The translations under genes and the position numbers were made by a program. Below are positions 10,199 through 23,243 of a stretch of 64,000 nucleotides of DNA, one piece after another (the stretch's first letter is position 1; each line of letters opens with the position of its first letter). This stretch comes from Pseudoscleropodium purum (Eukaryota > Streptophyta > Bryopsida > Hypnales > Brachytheciaceae), in the NCBI GenBank assembly GCA_963969395.1, contig OZ017797.1, positions 13,206,001 through 13,270,000 of the forward strand. Direction: 5' to 3'. The notes beneath the pieces are model-generated. The model was given only the letters and a program-made list of their open reading frames with translations, was not told the DNA's origin and did no database searches.

Positions 10199-11131
10199 AT
10201 TGTTATAGTGGGTTTAATATTAGTGATTTGGTGTAAGTAGCGGTCATCATGCTTTGAGATGCTTTAGAGATACAAGCTTCAATTAGGATCCCATAGATTT
10301 CATGCTTTACAAGGCAAGGTGCATGTGAGTACATATTGAGGTGGAAGGAAACAAGATTTTAAATACATAGTGTATAGTTGGGTCCAATAATCTTATAAAT
10401 GGCCTATAGTGCCTGAGATTGTGTCATTTCAAAAAAATTGCATAATATAGATTACAATTTGCATTTTTCATCTTACATAATTAACCAACAATTCTTACTC
10501 AATCCCAATCAAGCTTATCAATTTTTAGTTTCAAAGAACCAAAATTCTATTTTTGATGAATTATTTCATTTGATATTCATGATAATTGATTGAAAAACAT
10601 TGGTGATGATTTTTTAAATTCAAATTGCTTAGATACATAGGAAACATCTATACACCCATCTTTTCTTCAACAAAAATTTCCAAAAAAGTTTCAAAATTTC
10701 TTCCATATAGATTTCAATCAATTAGAAACTTGGGGTGATAATGTCCAAATTTGTAAAATATATATATCTCTTTGTTGTAGTTAGAATTTTGATTCTTTGA
10801 AACATAAATTTGATATTCTTGATTGAGATTGAGTAAGAATTGTTGATTAATTATGTAAGATGAAAAATGCAAATTGTATTCTATATTATGCAATTTTTTT
10901 GAAATAGCACAATCTTGGGCACTATAGGTAGTTTGTAAGATTATTGGACCCAACTATATACTATGTATTTAAAATCTTGTTTCTTTCCACCTCAATGTGT
11001 ACTCACATGCAACTTGCATTATAAAACATGAAATCTATGGGACCCTAATTGAAGCTTGTATCCCTAAAGCATCTCAAAGCATGATGACTGCCACTTACAT
11101 CAAATCGCCAACATTAAACCCACCATAACAA
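10199..11131. repeat. Large inverted repeat, arms about 360 bp
   Basis: The left arm (10199 to about 10560) is nearly the reverse complement of the right arm (about 10775 to 11131). Both ends read ATTGTTAT(A/G)GTGGGTTTAAT. Inside, GTCATCATGCTTTGAGATGC, TTGGGTCCAATAATCTTA and CATTTTTCATCTTACATAAT recur in mirror order. The spacer is about 210 bases. Weaker similarity may extend the arms outward to roughly 10170 and 11160. It has no coding frame and is probably a foldback transposon or an inverted duplication. Confidence 0.75.
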
Positions 11132-12633
11132 TCCTATGATATGTATGCATTTACGAAGTCTACTCCCCCTAAATCCGAAGTTTGTCTTTGCACCACAATA
11201 TCTAATCCGTATCCACCTTAGCCTATTCCTACTATTGCAATTGCAGCTTGCCGACTGAATAGCTGAAATCACATGTTCATACACATTCATATAAGACAAG
11301 TGTGCTACTCTAGAGTCAAGACATCCTACCATCTCAACACCAAAATAGAAAATCTAGTAGTGACATCCATTCTTATAGGATATTACTCTCCATTGCTATA
11401 GCATGAGGATATTTCAAAATCCTAAATATCCTTGATCAAAAATTCAAAAGCCCTCAACAATTTGTGGTTACATGATGCCATTTATAGGGTGTTAGACACC
11501 TAAAAACTTCAAGTATTGGTCAAATTTTAAACTATTTATAATACTTTTGGAATATGTAATTAAGTATATTTTATTTTAGTAATGAATCCATATTTTTTGG
11601 TCAATTTCAAGTCTAGATTCACAAATATTTACATTCAATGCTTCTTATTTACACTTGTGGACCTACACACTAATAATATTGATAGATTACAATGAAAATA
11701 GATTGCAATTGTATATCTATTCCAACTTTTGTATTAAGGCCATGCCAATATCAACATGGAATTTGAAGACAAATGTTCAATCCCTACCAAGCATACCATC
11801 CTTTGTAAGCTACTAAACTCCTCATAATTTACTTGACTTTATATTTGCTTTGGAAACACTAACTATTCAATTAGCATTGTAGTCTTTAGTTAGTTTATCA
11901 TTATTTCTAAATATTTTAAATTAGTCATCATTAACTCCAAGTCAAACTTTGCTTTTAGAAATTATTATTATATAAATAATATTATATATATATATAAATT
12001 TAGTTATCATTAGTGTTAAGTCAAGATTTACTTTAATATTCAATTACTTATCAAATATTTTATATTTATTTTAGTTAATTTTATTATTATATTATATTCT
12101 AATATATTTTATAGTTGACATAAATATCTGTAGATAAAATCTAGAATGCATTCTAATTATTGCAGATAGTGATTATTGAAAATAGCAAAGAAGAGTAACT
12201 AACAACTAGGAATAAAATAGTTACAAACTAAAACATACTATGACTTTTCAAATATCTCTAGATTAATGTGCATTTGCACATTTTTGTAGAAGTAGTATTA
12301 TAAAAATGATGAATCTTATCAAAAGGTATAAGATAAGGACACTCTATATTGCCACTTTTTTCATTGAAAATTTTCTATTATTAGATTGGTAAAAAATTTA
12401 TGTTTCTTAGGTGTTAAACAATGGAAGATTTCAATGCACCAAATAACACATCATTTGGATACCCTATACAAAAGTTATGAAAGGTCAAATTTTTTTTCAT
12501 AGATGCTTTAGAACTATTTCTTCAAGAACAAATTTATAATAATATAGGAGATGTATTCACTATGAGCATTTGATTAAGTGATACTTTTAGAGACCTTATG
12601 CATTTGAGTGTCTTCACCTTAGTAAATACATTC
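11132..12633. other. AT-rich spacer, nothing recognised
   Basis: Very AT-rich, including a TATA-type microsatellite near 11980. I see no coding pattern and no clear repeat boundary. Confidence 0.5.
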
Positions 12634-13525
12634 TTAACCCCTAAAGTTCCTTGACTATGTTTTCACTGAAAACTCTCCAAAACTGCCATTTTTAGGACAA
12701 GTATCCAAAAAAATTTAGAAACATTTTTGGAAACATGAACCATAGGATCTTGTAGTATGATAATTTGAAAAGATGTGGACAAAATTTCAGAAATTTCCAC
12801 TATGTAGATTGCAAGATATTAGTGTTTCAATTGACAAAAAGCCGTTTTTTGGCCTTGCAAAAAACCGGGCAGCTGCACTTCACAAGGTCACATTTGTATG
12901 AAAAAATGTTCAAAGTGGTTGCAACTCTTTGGATTCATTCTTCAAGGCAAGTTGTCTACATGTTTGAAAATTTTCAGATCATTTGGAATTGTACAACATA
13001 TAGGAAAAATATAGTAAGTAGAAAAAAGTAGAGAATAAATCAAAACACTAAATTGTTAATAATTTAGCTATGGAATTGAAAAATTCCAATCCAATGGTTG
13101 AAATGTTATAATAAACAATCTTCACCTAATGTTTTTATTTTTTCCAAAAATATTGAAAATTGAGTTCAATAAAGAGCTTCAAAGTTTATTTTGAAGTAGA
13201 AAATCCATAATTGCCAAACTCATTAATCAAAATGGAGTGATTCAAAGTTATATATATATATAAAGTTAATTTCAAATTTTTATTTTTGAAAAAAGTGATA
13301 TTTTCAAATCTACTTAGATTGCCCAAGTTGAGAAACAAACTACTTATTAGGCCATAACTTTTGATTCATATTTTCAAATGTCTTGAAATTTGTGCACATG
13401 AAAGATATTCCTTGTTCACACCTTTTATTAAAATTTTGGCTAGAAATATGGAAATCTCCGGTCACACGCACCTGTCTAAAAAAGTTATATTGCCAAAAAA
13501 CATGCCTTGGTCTTTTAGAGGTTAA
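12634..13525 (+). mobile_element. TTAA family 1, copy A
   Basis: Bounded by TTAA at 12634-12637 and 13522-13525. The left end reads CCCCTAAAGTTCC inward and the right end, reversed, CCTCTAAAAGACC, so the termini are short imperfect inverted repeats. The body (about 884 bp) matches three other segments in this window: copy B at 38223, copy C reversed at 42895 and copy D at 49465. Shared landmarks are CTTGACTATGTTTTCA, AATTTCAGAAATTTCCAC, GGTCACATTTGTATGAAAAA, CATTTGGAAT and CAAAATGGAGTGATTCAAAG. I found no frame conserved between copies, so these appear to be nonautonomous. The TTAA target suggests piggyBac-type mobilisation; this is inference. Confidence 0.6.
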
Positions 13526-15750
13526 GACTCTCACTAATACCACTCTCAAGGTTGAAGCACCCATTTCCAATATTGTAGTTTAAATCAATATTTAAAATAT
13601 GTAGATATAAGAAGTTCAAAATGTAGAGCTTACACATATAAATGTAAAAAATGGTTTAAAGTACATCATGTATTTGAACTTTACAAATTCATAGTGTATT
13701 CATACATTTTCAAAAAATTACCAATTTTTTTCTTTTTAAATTTATTGTTTTCAATTATAATGTTTTAGTAATACTTTCATGTATTGATTCTACTCTAAGT
13801 ATGTGGAGTTGCTTAAGGTGACGGGAATAGGTCCTTCTACTTTAATCCAAACATTTCCAAAAATGTTATAAAACAATGGTTATTTATCCCATGAATCTAT
13901 TTATAAAAAATGATGATGCCAAATGTACCATATTGAATTGTGCAAAAAGATAAAGAAGATGTTCCAATCAATTTGGCACATTGTCTCTCCCTTAAAAAAT
14001 TTAGAACCAAGATGTTGTGTGTGCGAACACGAATTAGGTAACTACAAAGCAAGCCAAACTATCAAAAATAATTGTCAATTAGAACCTATTGAGTTGCAAG
14101 TTATGAAGTTTGTACTAACTTGCTATTATTTTTCGTAACTTAGATTACTTTGCAATTATTGAATGTAATCTCAATGTAGGAGAGTTGAGCCATTTGACTT
14201 CTTTGATTGCTTAACTAATTAAAACATGCCACAATGGTGAAACTCTCTTGCATCGAGATTATGTTAGGTGAATTTGAATTCATTAAGTTAATATTGGTTA
14301 TGAGAGCCAACCCATTCTTGATCACTCCATTTTGGCAATGTAGTAAGTGGTCTACTTCCATGCAAGTACAAATGAATAAGTGATCAATTATGGTGCATTA
14401 TGATTAGTTATGAGAGCTAATTAGGGCTTGGGGGGGGGGGGGGGGGGCTTTATAGTGCTAGATTGCTTTATAATTTGGCTAAAAAATGATGACAATTTAT
14501 GAAGTTTTTCACCACAAAACTTCAAATTAAGAAAAAAATATTAGATGAAATTGCTAGATTGTTGATGAAAACAAAATTATAGATATGTGATTTATACTAA
14601 TGTGATATTTTCTATCCAATATGTGGATGAATATTGAAATTTGGAGCACCACTAAAACATTTATATCACCACTTTGTTACTTCATAAAGAATAGAAAAAA
14701 CTAACTTGAAGCCAATCCATTCTTGATCCCGTCTTTTGATTTTGGCAATGTAGAGTGGTCTATTTCCATGAAGGTAGACATGAGTACGTGATTAATTATG
14801 GTGCATTATGATTGGCTATAGAATTCTTGATTTTGCAACTAGTCCTTGGTTGGAAATAGGATGACTATGACCAAGATAGAACAAATAGAATCCTTAGCTA
14901 AAAATTCATTGTTATTTTATTTTGGAAAGTAAAATTGTAAATTTTTTTGGGATCTTCCTTAAATCTATTTTTGTTGAGGGGGAAATTTTTCCACTCAACA
15001 TATCCAAGCTCCACATATACTCAATTGCTTCAGTGGTTGGAAATGGTTTGATTGCCTTAGTAGTACCATAATGTGATATGGCTTTTAAATTTTTTATTAA
15101 TTCATTAATGTCAAAATTGAATATTTTTTTTTTTTAAAATAGCAAAATTTTTAGAAAATAAGTAAAAGCTTTGTCAAAAACTTCACTAATAAAGGGCTAG
15201 TGTTGGAAGAATTTAGAATTGGTGGGCAACATGAGTATGGTAGTATGTAAAGTGTACGACCCTTTGGCATTTGCTCAAGTTAACAAGAGTTAGTGCAACA
15301 CATGAATCACACCATTTGGCATTTATATTCACAAATATCAAAATGCTTTTAAAAGATCTATGGCTAACAAATAACTCAACCACTACTTGAGGTTTCTTGA
15401 ACTGTTTCAAAGTCCACTTCTTCCATGCATATATATCATTGGTAAATAAAATTATAATAATTATGCCATTTATGTTTTTATGATTTTCTTAAATTTGAAA
15501 GAACATGACATTTCATTCACAATGAAGAAATGACGAATTGTGAAATAATTACAAGACTACAAAACTAAAATATTCTTCAATTTATGTAAGTGTAAATGAA
15601 CTACTTTGAGTAAAAAAAAAATAATTTTTTCATCATTACAAAGACAAAAAACATGTTACACTATAATCTCTCACTAGGAGACCAATAAAATTTCTACCCT
15701 CATACTCACTATGTTGAAAATTTGCACAAGCAAGCAGTGAGCATTATCAT
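13526..15750. repeat. Repeat-rich spacer with partial direct duplication
   Basis: A segment at about 14300-14410 (AGAGCCAACCCATTCTTGAT, GTGGTCTACTTCCATG, AATTATGGTGCATTATGATT) recurs in direct orientation at about 14705-14820. Between them lies the inverted copy of the 9900 repeat, with the G run at 14431-14448. The word AACATGCCACAA(T/C)GG at 14225 also returns at 15775. No gene-like frame is seen. Confidence 0.55.
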
Positions 15751-17909
15751 TCTGGCTCTCCTTTACCAATCGAAACATGCCACAACGGCGAAGCTCTCCT
15801 ATATTGAGATTACGTTTTCATTTTGCAAAAGTTGACAAGCGGTGCCGTGGAGACGTGGAGTGGCGATGGCGTCTCCTATTCCAACGATAAGTCGTTGTTG
15901 TTGTTACCCCGGAGTAGGCCACATGGACGTGGGCTTAGTAGGGAGTCCATGGCGTGTGCCAACTGCCAAAGACTTCATCTCTCCTCCCTTTCGTGTAGAC
16001 TTCGCACTGTAGAAATTGCATCTGGTGGAGTGCTGCTGGCTTCCATCGATCCATGGCGAACAGCAGATTGGACGGTCAACAAGTTAATGCGCTCATGTCG
16101 CCACAAGTAACGTGCTCCTGTTGCCAGATATTTTGGCCTGTCTTGGACGATACTCCGAAACTTGTCCGAGGAGGAGCGGAGGAGGAATAGTTCGTTTCAG
16201 GTTTATTGCGAATTGAATCCGTAGCATGAGCTCGTTTCTTTCAATTTCGATCGCGAAAAGAGAGTTCGAAAGAACTTGGAAACATTGATGTACAGAGTGA
16301 CGGCGGCGGAAAATTGATGACAGTATGAGAGTTAAGAAGACCTTGAAAATATTGATTCATTGCGTAAACAGAGCGATCGGTGGAGCTGACACGTCATTGA
16401 TGGCGGTTTGAGCTGAGTTTGAAGTTCAATTGCGTTTTCGTGTAAGACTCTACACCATTACTGCGGAAACCCTAGGTCTTTCTTTCTTATTATTGCGAGA
16501 TTTGAGCTATGAGGAAACACGAAGGCCTTGTTGGCGCAATTGTCTTCTAAGAGTATCGACAAGCTTTAGATGATTTGTTTCTTCCGAATTATATGCACTG
16601 TTAAAACTAAGCTTCTTGTTTTGTGCCTGTGTTCGTTTCGATTCGGACGCTGTGTTCCGTGCGAGCTTCATCAATTATGCATTGTTTCTGCCGGATATGA
16701 ATATTACAAGTTCGCTAGGTCTTTGAAATTCTCTAGTCATAATCTCGTGACCGGTGAGATTCAATCATTTTGGAAGTAACAAGGTTAGCGCCCTCGTAGA
16801 ATTACTGTCGTCATCTCTATCGTTTTGTAGATACTCGTGAATGACAGAGCCTGGGAGTTTGTGTCTGCAGGCAGGATAGTATTTGCCGCTCTTTTGTGGT
16901 CTTTAGAGGTTGTGGAGGCGTCCCCTCCACGATTCCCTAGTCCTGAGTACAATGTCTCTAACTCCATCCAAGAAGGACACATGGTGATTTCCTTTTCCCT
17001 GTGGGTCTTGAACGATCATCACTCGATCTCGCAGCTATGCTGCAGCTTAAGCTTAGTCTAGAAATCTCTTTATTTTCGTGAAGGAAAAGTAGCTCTGCAT
17101 ATTTTTCTCCCATTCACTATGTGAGGGCAAGCATCTGGTTTATTCTGAGGGTTTTATGTAGATTAGGGTAGAACCTCTCCCCGACCAACAATATTGCTAA
17201 CTATTGATGTATCTCTTTCAGTAAAAATGAGTGGAGATACTTAGGAGACCATGTCTTTGGTGCATTTGGGCTGCTTTTCAGAACGCTGAAGTTATTTTCC
17301 TGTTCTCTTCAATCCTAGACACTGCTGTGATTCTCGGAAGTATGGGTCCTTTCATGCCTGAATGCGACTAGAAGAGGTTAGGCAGGATTTTCACTTTTCT
17401 TGGTGTGAGTCAATCCCAACTCACGGCGAAATGGTTTTATTTTTCAAGTTTATGGTTGTTGTCTTGTGAAGAAGTACTCTTCGAAGTCAATTTATTCTTT
17501 TTGGCAATTTTGCCGACCTGCATTTCTGGAGTCATCTTCCGGGCAGTTCACTCGTATGCACTGACGAAAACTACAGATAGGGTTCTGTTAATTCACTAGA
17601 GATAAAATTTATACAATTTTATAGAAAAATTAGGGGTCTGTAAATCCATTTTGAGAATATTTGTAGAATATGCTCAGAAATATGCTGAAATATTCTATAA
17701 ATATGCTAATTGTACGTAGCCCTCCTTGAAATACCCCGTTAATGGACGTGGTTCGCTAAATTGCTATATTACAAGGGAGTGACCTCTCCGGAGTCATATA
17801 TCTCCGTAATTTATCTGCAATTCAGGTTTTGCGTAAATCTTTTGGCTGTCTCAGACATTAACTTACTTGTCGTGCTGGTGGTCATTCTCAGGATTAAAGT
17901 TCCGTCAAA
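15751..17909 (+). other. Promoter and spliced leader region of the ABC1-kinase gene
   Basis: GC content rises from about 15800. The frames here have no motifs and do not join the kinase frame. An AG acceptor (CATTCTCAG) ends at 17890, 19 bases before the main ATG, and an in-frame TAA lies at 17895-17897, so the leader is spliced and noncoding. I could not fix the leader donor or the transcription start. The region 17640-17710 carries repeated ATATGCT words inside the presumed leader intron. Confidence 0.45.
16467..16474 (+). promoter_or_regulatory. Telo-box (AAACCCTA)
   Basis: AAACCCTA followed by GG, just before a pyrimidine-rich stretch (TCTTTCTTTCTTATT). Telo-boxes near transcription starts are common in plant housekeeping and plastid-biogenesis genes. 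The position fits the promoter or leader of the downstream kinase gene, but one 8-base match proves little. Confidence 0.3.
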
Positions 17910-20900
17910 ATGGCTACATTGACTTCGTATAATTGCAATGCACAATATGTGCTGAATGCTTCAATGATGGGCAAATGTTCTTTAAGAGATTTAAAAACTA
18001 CACGTGCAGGGCCGAGGACCAGCATGTATGCAAAGGCAGGTGTCACGCTCTGTCCAGGAGAAGGTAGATATCTATCGAGCCACATTATCCGGGGTAAATT
18101 TCAGAGCAGTTATACGACGTTGCGGCGAAGAAATTTGACCAAAGAATTTCCCATCAACAAAGCAGCTGCTATAAAGCGACTGCATAGTTTTCGAGTGCCA
18201 GTATGCTTTATGGACCAGCTTCCTGCTGCTTACATAGCTCAACAGTGTTTGCAGCACCTAAACACAGACATATTGCTGGCGGTTGTAAATCCTGCTTTTG
18301 ATAACATCAAGCCTTCCCTTGAAGCGCCACAGGCTCTCCATTCATTACAATCTGTATCAAATTATTCGACTGCTATCGAATCCGTGACTACAGCCGTCCA
18401 TCATGTGGAGCAGTGGATGTCACACGTCATGCCGAGCCTTGATCAAATTGAAATTAGTACTTCAACAGCGCAGCAATTCGTAGATCAAATTGGGGTATCA
18501 ATGGCATCTGATTTCGGAAACTTGAGTGTGGACGCTATGCCTGGGGGATTGCCAGCACTTCTTGCAACAATAGCTACCTCAACTGTAGTAGTCTCCTCTG
18601 TCCATACAAATACAAAAGAATTCTCGGAGGGACGTGACCTTCCATTGCGATATGATGCAAGATTGATTGCTGCGTACTTCAAGAAAAGACCAATGGACAT
18701 TGCATTGAGATCTGCAAAAATCGTGTTCGAATGTTCAAGCTTGGCATTCAACATCTTGTGGGATAAGTACGTTGGGCGAGAACAAAAGATGGAGAAACTG
18801 CGCGCCACGCAGCTTGTTGAACTTATCACTAGACTCGGACCTACCGCTGTCAAGGTATTGAACGCTCTCATCTAACATCACAATTTAAAGTGCATTAAAA
18901 CAGGTAATTCGTATATATTCAAAGAAATATCTGGTTGCATGTCTTTTGAGTGGAATATACATCATCAGATATGAAGCTAATCATCTCCATAAATGCATTT
19001 GTGTAATTCAACGAACTAACCAGAAGGTTCATGCCGTTATCAGCATTTACTCCACTGTTGAGACGTGGGTGTCAGGGCTTTTATTTTTGGCGAAATTTCG
19101 CCAGACTGTCAGAAATCTGACCTCTCTGGCTTCATCCCTCCAAAAATTGGCCTCTGGAGTGAGGCCAGCAGGGGGACACTGGTCCAAAAAGAAAGCCCTG
19201 GTGGGTGTGTATTGAATACTGTTCGTAATATAACTTACTGTCAGTCATTTTCAAATGATTTTGGTATATTCATTCGCTAAGAATGACTGGAGTTGATGCA
19301 TTTCTGAGCCTCGAAAAGTAAAAGCTGAGCGTCTTTAAGATCATCTTTCTAGGGTCATATGTGTACACTTAATGTTGCTGAGCCGTTTTCCTGTTGAATG
19401 GCAATTAGATTGGTCAGGCATTGAGCATACGCCCCGACATTCTGCCACAAGTATATTTAGAAGAGCTACAAAAACTTCAAGACCGTGTTCCTCCTTTTTC
19501 CAACGTAGAGGCGAAGCAAATTATTTTAGAATCGCTTGGCAAACCCGCAGAAGCAATATTCGGGGAGATGTCCGAGCATCCTATTGCTGCGGCGTCTTTG
19601 GGACAGGTTTTCACTGAACTGAAGTGCAATTTAAGATAAGAATAAGAGGGATACAAGTATCTTTAAATTGTATCATTTTACCAGTCATTTGATCCAAGAT
19701 ATTTGATCCATTAATATTAGCGAATCTCTTGGCAACTGTGATCTGAAGTGAAGGCAGAGGTTTTACTAATTTTTTCTTTGGATTTCTCTCATGTAAGGTA
19801 TACAAAGCAGAACTAAGAGAGAACGGACTTCCGGTGGCAATCAAAGTACAGCGACCTGGAGTATTAGAAGGAATATCACGTGACCTTTTCTTGCTCAGGA
19901 TTGGCGCGTGGTTATTTGAGCAAATTCCAATGGTTCAATCCGACATGGTTGGACTTCTTGATACTTGGGCTCTGCGCTTCTTTGATGAGCTCGATTATGT
20001 CCAAGAGGTGGGTGATGCATGCGAATTCTGCTTACAATTTTTTCATCTCTAATTTCTCGTATTCGTAATTATAGTCACGTGCCAACACTGAAAATATAAG
20101 CACTGAAGACAGAACTTGTTGATGATGATGAAACTACTAAATAGATTACGCTAATGTTTATCATATGATCGACCTTACAGCCTCTCACTGGTTGCAATGG
20201 TTGTGTGGCGATCTTCTTTCCTCTCGTAGATTACCTGACCGAGACTTGCTATAAAACTGCCTCCAGTAAATAAAATTAAAATTTGTTGAGCTAAAAATCA
20301 AGGTTATTTCAAAGGTTTCCAGGTTTACTTACTTGAAAGTACTCATCAAATTACCCCATTGCTACGATGCAGGCCCAGAATGGCATCCAGTTTTTAGAGA
20401 ACATGAAGTCTTTGCCAAACGTCACCGTTCCTGAGATGTTCCTTTCTTACACCTCACGCAAGGTTTGGAATTACTTTTGGGCATGATTTATGGTCTTAAA
20501 TATGTTTCTCTTTCCTGTACTTATCAAATAGTTCAGACAGATGATGCCGTATGAAGACACTAACTGTCGTCTGAAGGGCTTGACGTTATAATTATGCAAG
20601 CACAGATTCCTTCTAATGGGGGATGTACTTTGAATTCTGATTGGAGATTAATGAGGTAGCAGACAAATTTGATCAGATTATAAGCGTGCAATTGAAAGCA
20701 GTGGGAAAAGAGATACCCCATGGGGACCTTATTTTAGAAAATTCCTTCTCCTCTATGAATTCTCGGGGTTTCCACAATTTAGGATCCAATTTTGGCGAGA
20801 TTCTTTTGTGACACTGAATGAGCGTTTCCCAGGTGCTTACCAGTGCATGGGTTGTTGGAGAGAAACTCTCTGAGAGCGATGCTGCCGACTTGCTCCCCAT

Positions 20901-23243
20901 GATCACAGCAGCTATGAACTGCTACTTAGTGCAATTGCTTGAAAGTGGATTCCTTCACGCAGATCCTCATCCTGGGAACCTCTTGAGAACACCGGATGGT
21001 CGTCTTTGTGTTCTTGATTTTGGGCTCATGACCCAGGTAACCTTTTGAACTTTAAAATTGCTCTCATCATCTGGCTCTAGTTGAAATATAATCTTAGCTT
21101 TTGATCCTGCGATAAAATCGTCACAGCAACTCAACGAGAGCGAACATTGGCTTCCTTGCAGGTGACTGAAGATCAGAGATATACATTGATCGAATATATA
21201 TCCCATTTGATGAACTCCGATTATGCTCGTGTTGCTGATGATCTAGTGAGGCTCGGGTTTGTTCCTGAAGACAGAGCCGACCCTGAGAAAACTGCAGCCA
21301 TCGTTCCCGAACTTACTCGCATTATGAGCCAGCTTGTACAAGGTGGTGGTGTCCGCAAGATTAACGTCCAGCAGGTACTAGTCTTAGTCCAGTTGGTCAT
21401 GAGACGTGATCGTCGAAGGTAGAAATTAATTGAATTTCCAGACCGCTTTTTGGCGCACTATCCAATTGATAACCAAAATTATGAATCATGTTTTCTTGTA
21501 TGTTTTGTTCGAAGCAAAATTTGAGTTGTTTGTTCTTGTGCAGATGACTGAAGACCTTACAAAGATATCTAAGGATTACGTTTTCGTGATACCACCTTAC
21601 TTCGCACTCATTCTTCGCGCTTTTTCAGTTCTGGAGGGAATTGGATTAGATATAGATCCTGATTACAGTATCGTTAATGCTTGTTATCCATACTTGTCCA
21701 AACGGCTGCTCACTGATGACAGGTGAGTAAATGATGCTTGTCATGCCGTCTTTTCCTTTCAATTTCTTACCACTTGCATCAGCAGGTGTAATCAACACTC
21801 TTAGAAACGCTCTAATGGGAGTTTATTTGCAGTCCTCGAACAAGAGCGGCCCTGAAGTATTTTCTGTACGGGGATTATACCCAACTGGACATCCAGCGAA
21901 TGGAAGCATTGGCTTCAGGATTCCAGAGTTTCCGAGGTATTATGGCCGCGCCTCATGATGCTCTCAATGTGCTACCTCCTAAAGTGAATTACTTGGATCC
22001 TACTACAAAGGAAGCCCTGAAGCTGCTGTTCGCACCGGAAGGTAGCTATATTCAGGAGCTCATTCTGACTGAGGTAAAATGCATGCATGGAAGCAAATTG
22101 AAAATCAATTTGACTCTTGACACCTCCTCTGTTTGCCATTTCCCAATCTTGATGTTCTATCTTATATTTTTACGGTGGTCGACTTTTAATGACGTTGATG
22201 GATATCTGTTAAGGAGGATGAGGACTAAGCACTCAGATCCTACAGTCAGTTTATTGCACGCAAAGCTGAAGTCCGAGTTTATTCTGATGAAATTTTCCTT
22301 TGTGTTCTTGTTTGACAAGAGAATGCTATGTGCCACTTTTCTTGTGCATTGGTAAATTTCTTGTAGTCTTTCTGCCATGTACATAAATTCCTTATATACT
22401 AAATTATTGAAATTTCTAAACCAGCAAAGGATTAGACACCTCTGCCCAAACATGACCTGGCCATAAATTTTTATCAATATCACGTGGGATTTTGTAGGGA
22501 GATTTCTGTGTTACTAAGCATCGATTGTTTTCTAATGTGTTCCAATTGTGTGTCCAGGTTGTTCGTGCTGTGGATGCACTATCTAGAGAAGCGTTGGCCG
22601 ATCTGTGGCAATTTTTCTCACGACGCTTAAGCTTACCAGCAACAATGACCATCCCAGGGTCATGGCCACTCCCGATATTTGTGCTTGGTGGAAGACTTGG
22701 TGGAAGACAAATGGCGCAGCTTTCACCCGACGACTACAAATCACTTGACTTCGTCCGACGACTGTGGATGCTTGTTGAGCCTCATCTTCTGCGTCCCAGC
22801 TCCGCTACTGGTATGTTTTCCCACATGGCAGTTTGTTTTACGAAAGTCACTTTTTACTCACCTGACTTCCTATCGAAACAGAGCATCCCCGAAGTCGCAG
22901 TCGTCTACCCTTAGATTCGGCAGTAGTGAACTTATTCCGACGAAGTGCTATTCAACGTGCTTGCTAAGAGCCTTTTGACTTTGATTCAGAATTTGCCGAA
23001 ATCGTGCAAGACGTGGCACCAGTGGTCAGGGATCTCCTCCCGGGCGTCCGAACTGTCGCTCAACGATTTGCCATTATGCTTTTTCAACGGCAAATTCTTC
23101 GACTAGCCGATGACCTCGATGGACATCACTCTGTGAAATACTGGGATGAAGACCCGGCTGCATTTGCTCGGAGAATCCAGCCGCAGCGCAGCTTACCACC
23201 TCAAAGTCAACGCCAGCGGAAACTCCAACAATTACCTGGTTGA
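17910..23243 (+). CDS. ABC1-family atypical kinase, probably plastid-targeted
   Basis: Ten coding exons join into 928 residues: 17910-18854, 19409-19606, 19798-20007, 20373-20462, 20833-21036, 21162-21374, 21544-21722, 21833-22073, 22558-22810, 22990-23243. All junctions are GT..AG and the frame is kept throughout. The ABC1 signatures are present: KIGQ (315-318), the Ala-rich loop AAASLGQ (375-381, replacing the P-loop), the VAIK lysine (397), HADPHPGN (523-530) and DFG (543-545). No catalytic residue is missing. Plant ABC1Ks act on prenylquinone and lipid metabolism in plastoglobules or mitochondria. The Ser/Thr/Lys-rich N-terminus here suggests a plastid transit peptide. The protein is longer than the usual roughly 700 residues, because about 310 residues precede KIGQ. 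I cannot say which ABC1K subgroup it belongs to. The start is supported by the in-frame TAA at 17895. Confidence 0.88.
19073..19201. other. Multi-hairpin element inside ABC1K intron 1
   Basis: The outer arms CAGGGCTTTTATTTTTGG (19073-19090) and CCAAAAAGAAAGCCCTGG (19184-19201) are near-perfect inverted partners. Between them lie the palindromes GGCGAAATTTCGCC (19089-19102) and GTCAGAAATCTGAC (19108-19121, itself flanked by pairing CCAGA and TCTGG), the hairpin TGGCCTCTGGAGTGAGGCCA (19148-19167) and GGACACTGGTCC (19175-19186). The whole can fold as a closed multi-branch structure of about 129 nt. I do not recognise it as a known RNA; it may be a tiny MITE or an intronic structured RNA. Confidence 0.5.

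Noticed and set aside
15823..16110. 95-residue plus-strand frame upstream of the ABC1 kinase
   Set aside because: No recognisable domain, not joined to the kinase frame; more likely promoter or leader of that gene.
18485..18871. Minus-strand 128-residue frame in ABC1K exon 1
   Set aside because: Shadow of the kinase exon; no motif, and the plus-strand frame continues into conserved exons.
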